DNA of 64,000 bases from Rariglobus sp967755175 (GCA_967755175.1 CBRAFO010000003.1:45933-109932); one strand, 5' to 3'; numbered from the stretch's first letter, positions 42,249-51,890 are shown. Notes: generated by a model not told the origin, from the sequence alone. Translations and numbers: made by a program.

Positions 42249-43073
42249 ATGCCGACGCTTCCGTGCCCCTCCGTTCCGCGCGTGTTTCCGTCATGGTGGA
42301 GGATCAGTGGGCGGATAGTGCTGACCGCTGCGGCGCTGATGCTGGCCGGGTGCACTGCCTTCCTGCGCGACACGCCTGCGCCGATTCCCACCCGGGCGTC
42401 GCAACTATCGCCCACCGGGCCGGCCTCCACGCTCGTGGTGTTTCTGCCGGGGCGCGGCGACTCGATGGCGGATTTTGAGCGCTACGGTTTCATCGCCGCG
42501 TTGCGCGACGCTGGCGTCAACGCCGACACCATCGTGGTGGATGCCCACCTCGGCTACTATTTCAACCGGACCGTGATCGATCGGCTGAGCGCCGATGTGC
42601 TGGTTCCTGCCCGTGCGCGGGGTTATCGGCGAATCGTGCTGGCCGGCGTCTCGCTTGGAGGTCTCGGCGCGCTGCTGAATGAACGCGATGCCCCCGGGTT
42701 GGTGGATGTGATCGTGGTGATTGCTCCCTATCTGGGCGACAAGCCGGTGTTCTTCGCGCAAATCAGGGCCGCCGGAGGCCCGGCGGCGTGGGCGGCCGGA
42801 CGGAATCCGACCACGGGCGGCGTTGAGAATGAGATCTGGACGTTTCTCGGCAAACGGTCGTCTGTGTTGCCGCCGACCTGGCTGCTCTATGGGAGCGGTG
42901 ATTCGCTGGCGATCGGGCACCAAATGCTCGCGACGCTTCTGCCGCCAGCGCACGTAAGGACCGTGCCGGGCGCCCACGATTGGACAACTTGGCTTTCGCT
43001 CTGGCGCGGGGTCTGTGTGGATTCCGAATTGTTTGCCGCGGAACGGGCCGAGCCAATGGGCTCCAAAAAATGA
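42249..43073 (+). CDS. Alpha/beta-hydrolase lipoprotein
   Basis: 274-residue predicted lipoprotein. After a basic start and hydrophobic segment the lipobox LAGC lies near residue 35. The hydrolase fold shows VVFLPGRGDSMADFERYGF (oxyanion region), the nucleophile elbow GVSLGG, an Asp region LLYGSGDSLA and the catalytic His in VPGAHDW. It is probably an esterase at the cell envelope; substrate unknown. ATG 42249 used. It stands alone between repeats and another lipoprotein gene. Confidence 0.85.
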   Translation: MPTLPCPSVPRVFPSWWRISGRIVLTAAALMLAGCTAFLRDTPAPIPTRASQLSPTGPASTLVVFLPGRGDSMADFERYGFIAALRDAGVNADTIVVDAHLGYYFNRTVIDRLSADVLVPARARGYRRIVLAGVSLGGLGALLNERDAPGLVDVIVVIAPYLGDKPVFFAQIRAAGGPAAWAAGRNPTTGGVENEIWTFLGKRSSVLPPTWLLYGSGDSLAIGHQMLATLLPPAHVRTVPGAHDWTTWLSLWRGVCVDSELFAAERAEPMGSKK

Positions 43074-43255
43074 TTATCTAGGATCGGCACGCCGACTTCC
43101 GTTGGCTCGATGATCCGTGACCCAGTGGAAGGCGGGCTCATGAGGGACGTCACCAAAAGGGACGATCCCCGTTGAGCACCGCTCGTGTCAAAAGCCGCTC
43201 GCAACGGGTAACACCCCATAGCGTCGGCCGGTCCGATTGCGTAATCTCTATTCTC

Positions 43256-43711
43256 ATGAAAATCACTCCCTCCCTCGTTCTCCTTGCAGCCATGAGTGCC
43301 GCAGTCATCGGCCTGTCCGGCTGTGAAAAGAAAACCTCGGTTAAAGAAGTCGCCCACGATACCGCCACCGCCGCCAAGGACATTGCCACCGACGTCAAAG
43401 ACGCAGCGGTCAGCACGTGGGCCACCGTCAAAGCCTACACCTTCGAGAAAAAGTCCGACTTTGCCGACGCCATCGATCGCATGGCGGCCAAGACCGATGC
43501 CGGAGTGGACACCCTCGCAGCCAAATCCGAGCCTGCCCGCGACAAAGCTGTGGCGGAATACAAGGCGGCCCGCGCCACCCTGAAAACCCAGCTCGGCAAT
43601 CTGCGTGAAGCGTCCGCCGACACCTGGTCCGCGACCAAGGAAAAAACCAGCGAAGCATGGGAGCACGTCCAAGCCGCCTACGAAAAGGTCAAGGCTAGCG
43701 TCACCTCCTGA
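43256..43711 (+). CDS. Small Ala/Lys-rich helical lipoprotein
   Basis: 151-residue lipoprotein with signal peptide MKITPSLVLLAAMSAAVIGLSGC (Cys about residue 23). The mature part is an extended amphipathic helix rich in Ala, Lys, Glu and Thr with 11-residue-like periodicity (KEVAHDTATAAKDIATDVKDAAVSTWATVKAYTFEKK), resembling LEA or apolipoprotein-like stress proteins. No enzymatic motif. It might bind lipids or protect the envelope. ATG 43256 is the clear start. Confidence 0.8.
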   Translation: MKITPSLVLLAAMSAAVIGLSGCEKKTSVKEVAHDTATAAKDIATDVKDAAVSTWATVKAYTFEKKSDFADAIDRMAAKTDAGVDTLAAKSEPARDKAVAEYKAARATLKTQLGNLREASADTWSATKEKTSEAWEHVQAAYEKVKASVTS

Positions 43712-43873
43712 GTTCGCAGCGCCGCCTGTGCAGATGAGGGGATCATCTCGCGAAGGCCGCAAAGCTTGCCGCGCTTGCCGACGTAGGCCGGCGGCTCGCA
43801 GAGGTCGATTCGGAGGCACGGGTCTGGTCACGTATTGGGTTGCCTAGCCAAGGGCGCGGCCGGAGCTTTTTTC

Positions 43874-44833
43874 ATGATCGCGCGAAGCTCCTGGGTTGCG
43901 GCGGTGATGGCGCTGCTGGCGATTCCCGCCCTGCGCGGGAGTGATCCGCAATGGGACTGGCTGGCGGACACCCAGTGGTATGTGCCGACGGCCAACTTGC
44001 TCGCCTATCTCGCGCCGGGCACCGATCTCTCGACGCCGCTGCCGGTCGGCGACCAGACGTTGTGGAGCATCACGAGCTCCGCGAACGGGCTGTTCTCGGG
44101 ATCGACCGAGGCGACGTTGTCGGTTCCCGGGACGACGACGGTTTCGACATCAACGATGAGCGGGGTGGTGACGGCGGACGGTCAGGTGCGGATCGTGTTC
44201 ACGCCGACCGGGGACTCTGCAGGCGGACCGCAGACGGTGGGCATCGGGCAGGTCCGAGACGTGGGGCAGGAAATGCGGATCGAGATGCAGATGATGACCG
44301 GAAGCGGGAGTTTCTACGTCACGCATTGGGCCTACATGACGGCGTTGCCGTCGGGGGAATTTACGCCGCCCGACGTCATCGACGGAGGTGCGTTGCTCTC
44401 GACCGAGTGGGCGTGGATGAATGGCACGTCGTGGGCGCTTTCGGCGCCGGCGATCTTCGGCACGGCGGACGCGGCCGGGTTTGCCGTGTCGGGGTATCGC
44501 AACGGTTATTTCTGGGGCGCGGGAACCGCGCCAGCCTCGGCGGGGGCCGGGACGTTTACGTATCTCGGCTCGGTCACTCCGGAGGGCAGCGTGTTGTTCA
44601 ACGTGTTGTCGGGCGAAACGCTCACGAATTTGACGGGGCAAATCACGGGCGACGCGGAGACGGGTGCGATGGCGCTGCGCGGCTACGTGGGCACCGATGA
44701 CTTCGGTGACGCGGCGGTGGCGACCGCGATCCCCGAGCCGGCTACGACATGCGCATGGCTGGCCGCATGCTCGGCGGGGCTGGTGGCCGTGCGGATGCGC
44801 TTCAGGCGGCTGGCGCGAGGGGCATTGTATTAA
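43874..44833 (+). CDS. PEP-CTERM sorting-domain protein
   Basis: 319-residue exported protein. Signal peptide about residues 1-21 (MIARSSWVAAVMALLAIPALR). The body is Gly/Thr/Ser-rich with several Trp near the start (WDWLADTQWYVP). The C-terminus has the exosortase signal IPEPATTCAWLAACSAGLVAVRMRFRRLARG: PEP motif, helix, basic tail. The gene is not close to the other PEP-CTERM gene (13100) and is GC-rich, unlike it. A 162-nt leader before the start may be structured but is not identified. Confidence 0.9.
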   Translation: MIARSSWVAAVMALLAIPALRGSDPQWDWLADTQWYVPTANLLAYLAPGTDLSTPLPVGDQTLWSITSSANGLFSGSTEATLSVPGTTTVSTSTMSGVVTADGQVRIVFTPTGDSAGGPQTVGIGQVRDVGQEMRIEMQMMTGSGSFYVTHWAYMTALPSGEFTPPDVIDGGALLSTEWAWMNGTSWALSAPAIFGTADAAGFAVSGYRNGYFWGAGTAPASAGAGTFTYLGSVTPEGSVLFNVLSGETLTNLTGQITGDAETGAMALRGYVGTDDFGDAAVATAIPEPATTCAWLAACSAGLVAVRMRFRRLARGALY

Positions 44834-45197
44834 ACGCAGGCTGCCGAACCTCACCATTAATGGCGTGGTGATCGCGGATGACATGAAGAAGCCCGGATGG
44901 TTTAAAACCTCGGATATGGCGCGGTTCTTCGTCGGCGATTATGTCGAGGGACTCAGGTTCGTTACGGGCGGCGGCGGAAAGTGATTTCTCGCGCGAGAGG
45001 GCAACGGGCACTGATCCCCTTTTCCCTGTCCGTCGTTAAGGTTTGAGGTCGCTTACGTATCGGGTTCGACCACTCGCTGGCGCTCGTAGCTACCGGCAGC
45101 AGCGAGTGCATTCCGCGCTCAATGTTATTCACATTAAATAAAAGGGGTTGTGGAGAAAGGGGCATCGTCGCAGCCTCTCCTCAGGCTCGTAAGTGCC
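44834..45197. other. Gap before the kinase operon
   Basis: 364 bp with no convincing gene. A 33-codon ORF (ATG 44883 to stop 44984) has no support beyond being open. An imperfect palindrome of the GCTC/GAGC type lies at about 45068-45110. The kinase promoter should be here but no clear -35/-10 pair stands out. Confidence 0.5.
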
Positions 45198-46436
45198 ATG
45201 ACTGCCCTGACCCCACTCCCCAAGGCGCCGTCGATTCTCATCGTGGATGATGAACCGGGTAGCGTTGCTGCGTTGTCGTTTATGTTGGAACAATCGGGTT
45301 ATCACCTGCGTCACGCCACCACCGGCGAGCAGGCGCTGAAATTATACGAGGAGGAAGCCCCCCATCTGGTGATTCTGGATATTCGCCTTCCTGGTATCGA
45401 CGGACTGGAGACGTGCCGCCGACTACGCGTTCAATACGGCGATGCGTGTGCGCCAGTCGTGCTCATAAGTGGTGTAATGGATCATCTTTCCGAAGGCCCT
45501 GGTTTTCCGCCCGGGGTGGTCGATTTTCTTGTGAAGCCGTTCAAGACCCAGGATGCGCTGGTGCATGTCCGCGCGCACTTGGAGGCCCGACTCTACGCCG
45601 TTCGTCAGCATGCCATGGCCGAGGCGCTGGCGCGCGCCAACGAGGCCAAGAATCGCTGCCTGGGAATGTGCGCACACGACCTACGCTCACCTCTCTCCTC
45701 AATTCGAGGGCTGGCTAACTTCCTGCTCGATCCGGATCTCGGGCCTCTCAGCGATGATCAAAAACAGATCGTGGCAACCATCCGCGACGCCAGCCAAGGA
45801 ATGTTCGATCTCGTTTCCGAACTGCTGGAACTCTCCGTGTTCGAGTCGGGCGAACTCCGCCTGAATCTCGCGCCCGCTTCTCTGCCCGACATCGTGGCCC
45901 AGTGCGTGCGGCTGGCGGCAATCGAGGCCGAGCACAAAGGCACAACTCTTAGGTTGCTGCCTTCCGCTGCCGCCGACGCCGTCGTGGTCGACGCGGCCCG
46001 CATTCACGAGGTCGTTAATAATTTGCTGAGCAACGCCATCAAATACTCTCCGCCTGGCGCTACCATCACTGCCTGGCTGGATGTCCTTGTCGATGATCCC
46101 GACGGCCAAGTGGTGCGTTGTTCTGTTCGCGACCAAGGTCCGGGCGTTCTGGAGGCGGAACGCCCGCGTCTTTTTCAGGACTTCGGGCGGCTCTCCGCCC
46201 GACCCACCAATGGCGAGAAAAGCACGGGCCTCGGGCTTTCCATTAGTCGCCAAATCATCGAGGCACACGGTGGCCGCATCTCGGCCATAAACCAGCCCGA
46301 AGGCGGTTGCGTCTTCGGATTTACCCTTCCTCCCCAGCCATGTCATTCACCGGCTCAATCCTCATCGTCGACGACGAACCCCACGTCCGGCGGTTCCTCT
46401 CTGTTCTCGTCCGCAAGCTCGGCCTCGGCCAAGTGA
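45198..46436 (+). CDS. Hybrid sensor histidine kinase with N-terminal receiver
   Basis: 412-residue cytoplasmic kinase. Residues about 11-130 are a receiver domain (ILIVDDEPGSVAALSFML, phospho-Asp in LVILDIRLPG, Lys in VKPFK). A linker leads to the dimerisation H-box CAHDLRSPLSSIRGLANFLL (about 160) and an HATPase_c domain: N-box EVVNNLLSNAIKYSPPG, RDQGPGV, GLGLSISRQIIEAHGG. No membrane segment. The recognisable domain ends at GGCVFGFTLPP; the last 32 residues (Ser-rich) lie inside the next gene in another frame, overlapping it by 97 nt. First gene of a four-gene operon with a PilB/GspE ATPase. Confidence 0.9.
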   Translation: MTALTPLPKAPSILIVDDEPGSVAALSFMLEQSGYHLRHATTGEQALKLYEEEAPHLVILDIRLPGIDGLETCRRLRVQYGDACAPVVLISGVMDHLSEGPGFPPGVVDFLVKPFKTQDALVHVRAHLEARLYAVRQHAMAEALARANEAKNRCLGMCAHDLRSPLSSIRGLANFLLDPDLGPLSDDQKQIVATIRDASQGMFDLVSELLELSVFESGELRLNLAPASLPDIVAQCVRLAAIEAEHKGTTLRLLPSAAADAVVVDAARIHEVVNNLLSNAIKYSPPGATITAWLDVLVDDPDGQVVRCSVRDQGPGVLEAERPRLFQDFGRLSARPTNGEKSTGLGLSISRQIIEAHGGRISAINQPEGGCVFGFTLPPQPCHSPAQSSSSTTNPTSGGSSLFSSASSASAK

Positions 46437-46777
46437 CTGTTCACGAGGCGGCCGACGGCAGGTCGGCCCTTGGCGTATTCGCCAAGGTCGATCCGGCCCC
46501 CGGACTCGTGCTGCTCGATATCAACATGCCTGGTATGGATGGCCTCGAGACTCTCCGGCACCTCCGTGCCGACGGGGCCACCTGCCCCATTATCATGCTC
46601 ACCTCCCTCGCTACCCGCCAGATGGTCGAAAGTGCCATTGCCGCCGGAGCGGACGATTACCTGCGCAAGGACACCCCGGTGGACGAAATCACCGTGAGGA
46701 TCACAGGTGTGCTCGGCATCGCCAAAGCACGCGAGCAGGTGCCCGACACGGCTCTGCCTCCACCCCCAAACCCATGA
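46340..46777 (+). CDS. Single-domain response regulator
   Basis: 145-residue receiver without output domain. Asp triad in ILIVDDEPHV, phospho-Asp in LVLLDINMPGMDGLETL, switch Thr in IIMLTSLA and Lys in LRKD. It starts at 46340 inside the end of the kinase gene and its stop overlaps the next gene's start (ATGA). Being CheY-like, it probably binds a target protein; the GspE/PilB-type ATPase in the same operon is a candidate target (inference). Confidence 0.93.
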   Translation: MSFTGSILIVDDEPHVRRFLSVLVRKLGLGQVTVHEAADGRSALGVFAKVDPAPGLVLLDINMPGMDGLETLRHLRADGATCPIIMLTSLATRQMVESAIAAGADDYLRKDTPVDEITVRITGVLGIAKAREQVPDTALPPPPNP

Positions 46778-46977
46778 ATTCATCAACCCCATCCATCCCG
46801 CAGATACTCGATCCAAGCCAAGGCCCCGCCCCGACGATTCGTTTCTCGCTGCACGCCATGCTGGCAGAGCTCGAGCGCGATCATGCCACCGGCTCCTTCG
46901 CAATGGAGAAACTGAATCAGTCCGAGATCATCAAACTGTTCGAAATCAACCGAAAGAACCGTGAAAAAAAAGCCTGA
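46774..46977 (+). CDS. Small charged protein in the kinase-PilB operon
   Basis: 67-residue protein, no known family. N-terminal half is Pro/Ser-rich (MNSSTPSIPQILDPSQGPAP); the C-terminal half is helical and charged (MLAELERDHATGSFAMEKLNQSEIIKLFEINRKNREKKA). Start overlaps the upstream stop as ATGA; its own end overlaps the next gene's start by 17 nt. This tight packing and normal codon use support a real gene, probably an adaptor for its neighbours. Confidence 0.72.
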   Translation: MNSSTPSIPQILDPSQGPAPTIRFSLHAMLAELERDHATGSFAMEKLNQSEIIKLFEINRKNREKKA

Positions 46978-48667
46978 TACCTCACCCTTCGCGACCTGGT
47001 TGAAAGCGCGTCCGGACTACATCAGTGCGGACGAACTTGCCGGTCTCGAGCACCTTCATGGCGGGGGCCTGCATTTGTTGCTGGCGCTCATCGAACAACG
47101 ATATCTCGCCAAGGACGAGGCATGCCGCCTCTATGCCGAATCCCAAGGGTTCACCTACGTTGACCCGTTTGCCTCTATCATGACTGATGCGGCGGTGGCG
47201 GCCATCCCGGACGTTATTGCACGCAAGGCCTGTGTCATTGGCACCTACATCATCGACGGCGTTCTCACCATCGCCATGGCGCATCCCGAGGACGAGGCCC
47301 TCGTCTCGCGACTCGCCAGCATCGCCAACATGCCGATCAGCCCGGTGTTCTCGCTGCCCGTCGACATCGATCACGCGATCCTCATTCGGTATGCCAACGA
47401 AAAGAGCCTCGAGGACAGTCTGGGCGAGCTGGCTCGCACCACCCTCTTCGACGACCCCGGTTTGGTGGAGGAAAAACTGGCTGCCGTCGTCGATACCTCG
47501 GCCGTCGTCACCACGCTCAATGACATTATTTTCTACGCCATTCGCGAGCGCGCGACCGATATCCACATTGAGCCGATGGAGAGCGTGTCGCGTCTTCGTT
47601 TTCGCATCGACGGCATGCTGCGTGAGATCCTCACCTATCCGCGCAAGCTCCACCGTGCCTTCATCTCACGGCTCAAAATTATCTCGACGCTGAACATTGC
47701 CGAGACCCGTTTCCCTCAGGACGGACGTTTCTCCCTAGGCACCGCCGGTTCTCTCGCTGACTTCCGTCTCTCCACCATCCCGACTAAGCACGGTGAAAAA
47801 GCCGTGGTGCGCATCCTCCCGGGCTCGACCCGCAAGACCATGCTCACCTTGGACAAGATGATGATTTCGAATAATATTCTGGGATCGTTCCAGCGTCTCA
47901 TTCGCAATCCCAACGGCATCATCTTCGTCACCGGTCCCACGGGTTCCGGCAAGACCACGACGCTCTACGCCGCCCTCGACGAGATCAATTCGCCCTCGAT
48001 CAATATCTCCACCATCGAGGATCCGATCGAGATCCAGCTCGCCGGTGTCAACCAGACCCAGGTCAACTCCCACATCGACCTGAAGTTCTCTACGGTGCTG
48101 CGCGCTCTGTTGCGTCAAGATCCCGACGCCATCCTCATCGGCGAAATCCGTGACCTTGAGACCGCCAAGATCGCCACCGAAGCCGCGCTCACCGGTCACA
48201 TCGTGTTCGCTACGCTGCACACCAACACCGCCGCCGAGGCGATTGTGCGTCTTATGGAAATCGGTGTGGAGAGCTACATGGTCGCTCCCTCCATCATCGG
48301 TGTGCTCGCCCAGCGTCTGGCCGCCCGCATCTGCGATAACTGCAAGGAATCCTATATCCCCAATCCAGAAACCTTGCACAAATACTTCGAGGACGAGGAG
48401 CTCCCGTTTGTGCGCTTCTACCGAGGCCGAGGCTGTCCCGTCTGCCGCGGCACTGGTTACATGGGCCGCATCGCATTCCACGAACTGATCCTGATCACGC
48501 AGGAGCTGCGCACCCTCATCTCGCGAGGCGCTTCGGTGCAGGAGATCAATGTTGCCGCCGCCAAGGTTGGCTACAAACCGTTGCGCTACGACGGCCTGAA
48601 AAAAGTGCTCCTCGGCCTCACCACCATCGACGAGATCGAAGCCAACACCACGCTCGAGTTCGGTTGA
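46961..48667 (+). CDS. PilB/GspE-type secretion and pilus assembly ATPase
   Basis: 568-residue hexameric ATPase of the type II secretion / type IV pilus superfamily. N-terminal GspE/MshE-like domain (about 1-150), then the ATPase core: ATDIHIEP region, Walker A GPTGSGKTTTLY, Asp box STIEDPIEI, Walker B LLRQDPDAILIGEIRD, His box TGHIVFATLHTN and the zinc motif CDNC...CPVC. The start is GTG 46961, overlapping the small gene. No pilin, PilC or secretin gene lies near, so its partners are elsewhere; operon with a kinase and CheY-like regulator suggests phospho-controlled assembly (inference). Confidence 0.92.
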   Translation: MKKKPDTSPFATWLKARPDYISADELAGLEHLHGGGLHLLLALIEQRYLAKDEACRLYAESQGFTYVDPFASIMTDAAVAAIPDVIARKACVIGTYIIDGVLTIAMAHPEDEALVSRLASIANMPISPVFSLPVDIDHAILIRYANEKSLEDSLGELARTTLFDDPGLVEEKLAAVVDTSAVVTTLNDIIFYAIRERATDIHIEPMESVSRLRFRIDGMLREILTYPRKLHRAFISRLKIISTLNIAETRFPQDGRFSLGTAGSLADFRLSTIPTKHGEKAVVRILPGSTRKTMLTLDKMMISNNILGSFQRLIRNPNGIIFVTGPTGSGKTTTLYAALDEINSPSINISTIEDPIEIQLAGVNQTQVNSHIDLKFSTVLRALLRQDPDAILIGEIRDLETAKIATEAALTGHIVFATLHTNTAAEAIVRLMEIGVESYMVAPSIIGVLAQRLAARICDNCKESYIPNPETLHKYFEDEELPFVRFYRGRGCPVCRGTGYMGRIAFHELILITQELRTLISRGASVQEINVAAAKVGYKPLRYDGLKKVLLGLTTIDEIEANTTLEFG

Positions 48668-48862
48668 TAGGGCGCGCCGGGTTTGCTCTACAGAAGACGC
48701 CGTTTGCATCCACTCCTGGATGTTTCGGCGGCTCTGTCGAACACGTCGTGCAGGCGCATCCTACGTAGGACATACGCTTACGCACCAGCCCCGGTGAGTC
48801 CTACCGGTGTATCAGACGGGCGCGGATGATTTTCCGCAGCGCCGCCCGCTAAGGTGAGGGGG
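48668..48862. promoter_or_regulatory. Upstream region of the GH9 gene with a small palindrome
   Basis: The 12-bp palindrome TCCTACGTAGGA lies at 48759-48770, about 95 nt before the glucanase start. It could be a regulator site. No promoter elements are clear. Confidence 0.3.
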
Positions 48863-51800
48863 ATGAAATATTCCTCCCAGGCCCGCTCGGGTCTTTTCTT
48901 GCTCCTCTGCGCCCTAGGAATCGCGCAGGCGACCACCGCCCCTGTGTTCGCGAGCTACGACGTCAACACCATGCCCGCAACCAGCCCCGTTGACGGCACC
49001 AAACTCCGCACACCCACCGTCGGCAGCGCCACTCTTCACGTCCTCTCCCCCAATCTCCTCGAACTGGTTCGCGTCAACGGCAAGAGCGCCCAGTCCTCTT
49101 CCGTCGCCAGTTGGGATTTCGTCAGCTCCTCCGGTTCGCTCAAAGCTCCCAGTGCCTCGAAATTTTCCGTCACCGTCGATGGGAACGCCGTCGCTGTCCA
49201 ATCGGTTGGCTTCAAGCGCCGCCCGCTTTACGCCCCGCTCGCCAAGCGCGATCTGCGCATTGGCAACGAGCTTTACCTGAAACTCGCCACGCCTATCGCC
49301 CCCGGCCAGACGGTCGAGGTCAAGAATCCCGATGGTTCACTCTGGGAGTCGTCGATGAAGTTCGCCGCCACCGCGCATCCGCTGCGCTACAGCCCAGCGA
49401 TCCACGTCAACCAAGAGGGTTACGTCCCCGGCTGGCCCAAGAAGGCCAACGTGGGCTACTACCTCGGCAGCATGGGCGAGATGCCCGTGTCCGACACGCG
49501 CTTCGAAATCGTGGACGCCGCGACCGGCGATGTCGCCTACAGCGGCACGCTCACGAACCGCGTCGACGTGGGTTGGCAGTATTCGCCGACGCCCTACCGA
49601 AAGGTTTACGAGGCGGATTTCAGCGGCTTCAAAACTGCTGGCGAATACAAGCTGGTCGTCCCCGGCCTCGGCGCTTCGCTGCCGTTCATGATAGATGAAG
49701 GCATCGGCATGGACTTCGTCCGCACCTACGCCCAAGGCCTCTATCACCAGCGCTGCGGCTCTTCCAACAAGCTCCCTTATACGCGTTTCACGCATGACGC
49801 CTGCCACACGGCTCCGGCCACCGTGCCGAGTCCCGCGTCCTCCTATGCCTTCACGTGGGAGACGATCGCCGGCTACGCGAACAACCTGAATCCGGATAAC
49901 CCCACGCAAACCGCGCCGCGTCTTACCTCCGAACGCGCGCAACTCTATCCCTTCGTCAACAAGGGCAAGATCAACGTCAGCGGCGGCCACCACGACGCCG
50001 GCGATTACAGTAAATACACGACCAACTCCGCCATGTTGCTCCACCTGCTCATGGTGGGCGTGGACGACTTTCCGGGTGTTGTCTCGTTCGACAATCTCGG
50101 CGTCCCCGGCAGCGGAGATGGTATCAGCGACATCCTCCAAGAGGCGAAGATCGAAGCCGATTATCTTGCTAAACTTCAGGATGCCGATGGCGGTTTCTAC
50201 TTCCTCGTTTATCCGCGTGAGCGCGAATACGAGACCGATGTGACGCCTGACCACGGTGACGAACAAGTCGTCTGGCCCAAGAACACCGCGGCCACTGCCG
50301 CCGCAGTCGCCGCGCTTGCCGAGGCTGGTTCGTCGCCTGCGTTCAAGAAAGCATTCCCGGCCGCCGCCTATGCCTACATGGAAAAGGCCGAGCTCGGTTG
50401 GAAGTTCCTGACCGACGCCATCGCCAAGCATGGCAAAGCCGGCGCCTATCAAAAGATCACTCACTACGGTGACGACTTTACTCACGATGACGAACTCGCC
50501 TGGGCCGCCGCCGCGCTTTTCGTCGGCACCGGCGATCAGTCCTATCACAAGACCCTCAAATCCTGGTATGACCCGGCCGACCCCGCCACGCTGCGCTGGG
50601 GTTGGGTTCACGCCTACTCCTCCTATGGCAACGCGGCTCGTTGTTACGCCTTCGCCGTTCGCAGTGGCCGTCGCGCGGCCAGCGAGTTGGATTCCGCCTA
50701 TCTCACCAAGTGCCAAAACGAGCTCATCGCCGCTGGCAACGACGCGTTGAAGTGGTCGAAGCAAAGCGCCTACGGCACGAGCTTCCCGGAAGAGACCAAG
50801 CACTACCAAGGCGCCGGTTGGTATTTCTCCAGCGGCCAGGCATTCGACATCACTGTCGCCCAACAGCTCGCACCCAAGGCCGAATACCTCGACGCGATTG
50901 TCCGTAATCTGAACTACGAGGCCGGTTCCAATCCGGTCAACGTGTGCTACGTCACGGGACTCGGCTGGAAGCGTCAGCACGAGATCGTGCACCAATACGC
51001 ACAGAACGATGACCGTGCGCTTCCGCCGAACGGCATTCCCTTGGGCAACATCCAGAGTGGCCCCGCCTACACGTGGACCTACGGCACGGAGCTCACTGAG
51101 CTCACGTTCCCGCGCGACGACGCCAACTCGCCCACGCCTTTCTACGATCGCTGGAGCGACACCTACAACGTGACCACCGAGTTCGTTCACCTCGACCAAG
51201 CTCGTTCTCTCGTGAGCCTCGCCTACATGGCGACGCGCACCGCCGCGAAGAACCAAGCGTGGAAACCGATTTCCGGCACCATCAACGGCGTCCCTTCGAC
51301 TATCGATCAGAACGCCTCGTTTAAGGTCTCGCTGGATGTCCCCGGCATGGACCTCGACGAAGCGCGCATCGTGTGGGAAGCCTCCGGTCAGCGGCCCGCC
51401 TACGGTGAAACCTACACCTACAAGCCCGCCGGTTCCGGCGCGCAGTGGATCGAAGCCGAAGCCCAATGGCCGGATGGCCGTCGCGTCTCTGCTCGCAAAA
51501 ACCTCTTCGCCGAAAACGGACTCTCCACGATCTCGGTGACCGCCACTGACGCGATCGCCACGTTGGGCAACGCCAAGGACCCGGCGGTGTTCACCTTCAC
51601 TCGCACGGGCAACACGGCCAACGCAGTCACGGTGAAGTTCCAGTTCGCCGGCACGGCCGCCAAGTGGACCGATTATCATCGTCCGCAAGGCGACATGCCC
51701 GAGGAGCTGGTGATCCCTGCCGGAGCGAGCAGTGCTACGTTGAAGATCCTCGCGGTGGACAACACCACGGGGGCTAATCCCGCCACGGTGATCCTCACCA

Positions 51801-51865
51801 TGGACGGCGATAAGGGCTACAACCTCGGCACCCCGAAGAGCGCCACCGTCACCCTGAAACCCTGA
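48863..51865 (+). CDS. GH9 family endo-/exoglucanase, secreted
   Basis: 1000-residue exported glycoside hydrolase. Signal peptide about 1-27. After an unassigned N-terminal region comes an Ig-like CelD_N domain (IHVNQEGYVPGWPKKANVGYYLG, then GEYKLVVPG, about 175-290), then a GH9 (alpha/alpha)6 barrel (about 290-790). Catalytic Asp region is GGHHDAGDYSKY near residue 374; the proton donor Glu is likely in NVTTEFVHLD near 773. C-terminal part: one Ig-like unit (IDQNASFKVSLDVPG) and a Calx-beta-like unit with FTFTRTGN (about 885-1000). Substrate is cellulose or a mixed-linkage glucan (family knowledge). ATG 48863 follows GAGGGGG. Confidence 0.93.
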   Translation: MKYSSQARSGLFLLLCALGIAQATTAPVFASYDVNTMPATSPVDGTKLRTPTVGSATLHVLSPNLLELVRVNGKSAQSSSVASWDFVSSSGSLKAPSASKFSVTVDGNAVAVQSVGFKRRPLYAPLAKRDLRIGNELYLKLATPIAPGQTVEVKNPDGSLWESSMKFAATAHPLRYSPAIHVNQEGYVPGWPKKANVGYYLGSMGEMPVSDTRFEIVDAATGDVAYSGTLTNRVDVGWQYSPTPYRKVYEADFSGFKTAGEYKLVVPGLGASLPFMIDEGIGMDFVRTYAQGLYHQRCGSSNKLPYTRFTHDACHTAPATVPSPASSYAFTWETIAGYANNLNPDNPTQTAPRLTSERAQLYPFVNKGKINVSGGHHDAGDYSKYTTNSAMLLHLLMVGVDDFPGVVSFDNLGVPGSGDGISDILQEAKIEADYLAKLQDADGGFYFLVYPREREYETDVTPDHGDEQVVWPKNTAATAAAVAALAEAGSSPAFKKAFPAAAYAYMEKAELGWKFLTDAIAKHGKAGAYQKITHYGDDFTHDDELAWAAAALFVGTGDQSYHKTLKSWYDPADPATLRWGWVHAYSSYGNAARCYAFAVRSGRRAASELDSAYLTKCQNELIAAGNDALKWSKQSAYGTSFPEETKHYQGAGWYFSSGQAFDITVAQQLAPKAEYLDAIVRNLNYEAGSNPVNVCYVTGLGWKRQHEIVHQYAQNDDRALPPNGIPLGNIQSGPAYTWTYGTELTELTFPRDDANSPTPFYDRWSDTYNVTTEFVHLDQARSLVSLAYMATRTAAKNQAWKPISGTINGVPSTIDQNASFKVSLDVPGMDLDEARIVWEASGQRPAYGETYTYKPAGSGAQWIEAEAQWPDGRRVSARKNLFAENGLSTISVTATDAIATLGNAKDPAVFTFTRTGNTANAVTVKFQFAGTAAKWTDYHRPQGDMPEELVIPAGASSATLKILAVDNTTGANPATVILTMDGDKGYNLGTPKSATVTLKP

Positions 51866-51890
51866 GGAAACCAGAACGATAGTCTGATCC

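Noticed and set aside
43726..43850. Possible c-di-GMP-I (GEMM) riboswitch before the PEP-CTERM gene at 43874, because CGCAAAGC (43758-43765) and GGGTTGCC (about 43838-43846) appear.
   Set aside because: The upstream GGCAAACC-type partner is missing and the distances do not fit the GEMM fold; I do not call it.
44883..44984. Short ORF MKKPGWFKTSDMARFFVGDYVEGLRFV...
   Set aside because: Only 33 codons, no ribosome-binding site or family; kept as gap content only.
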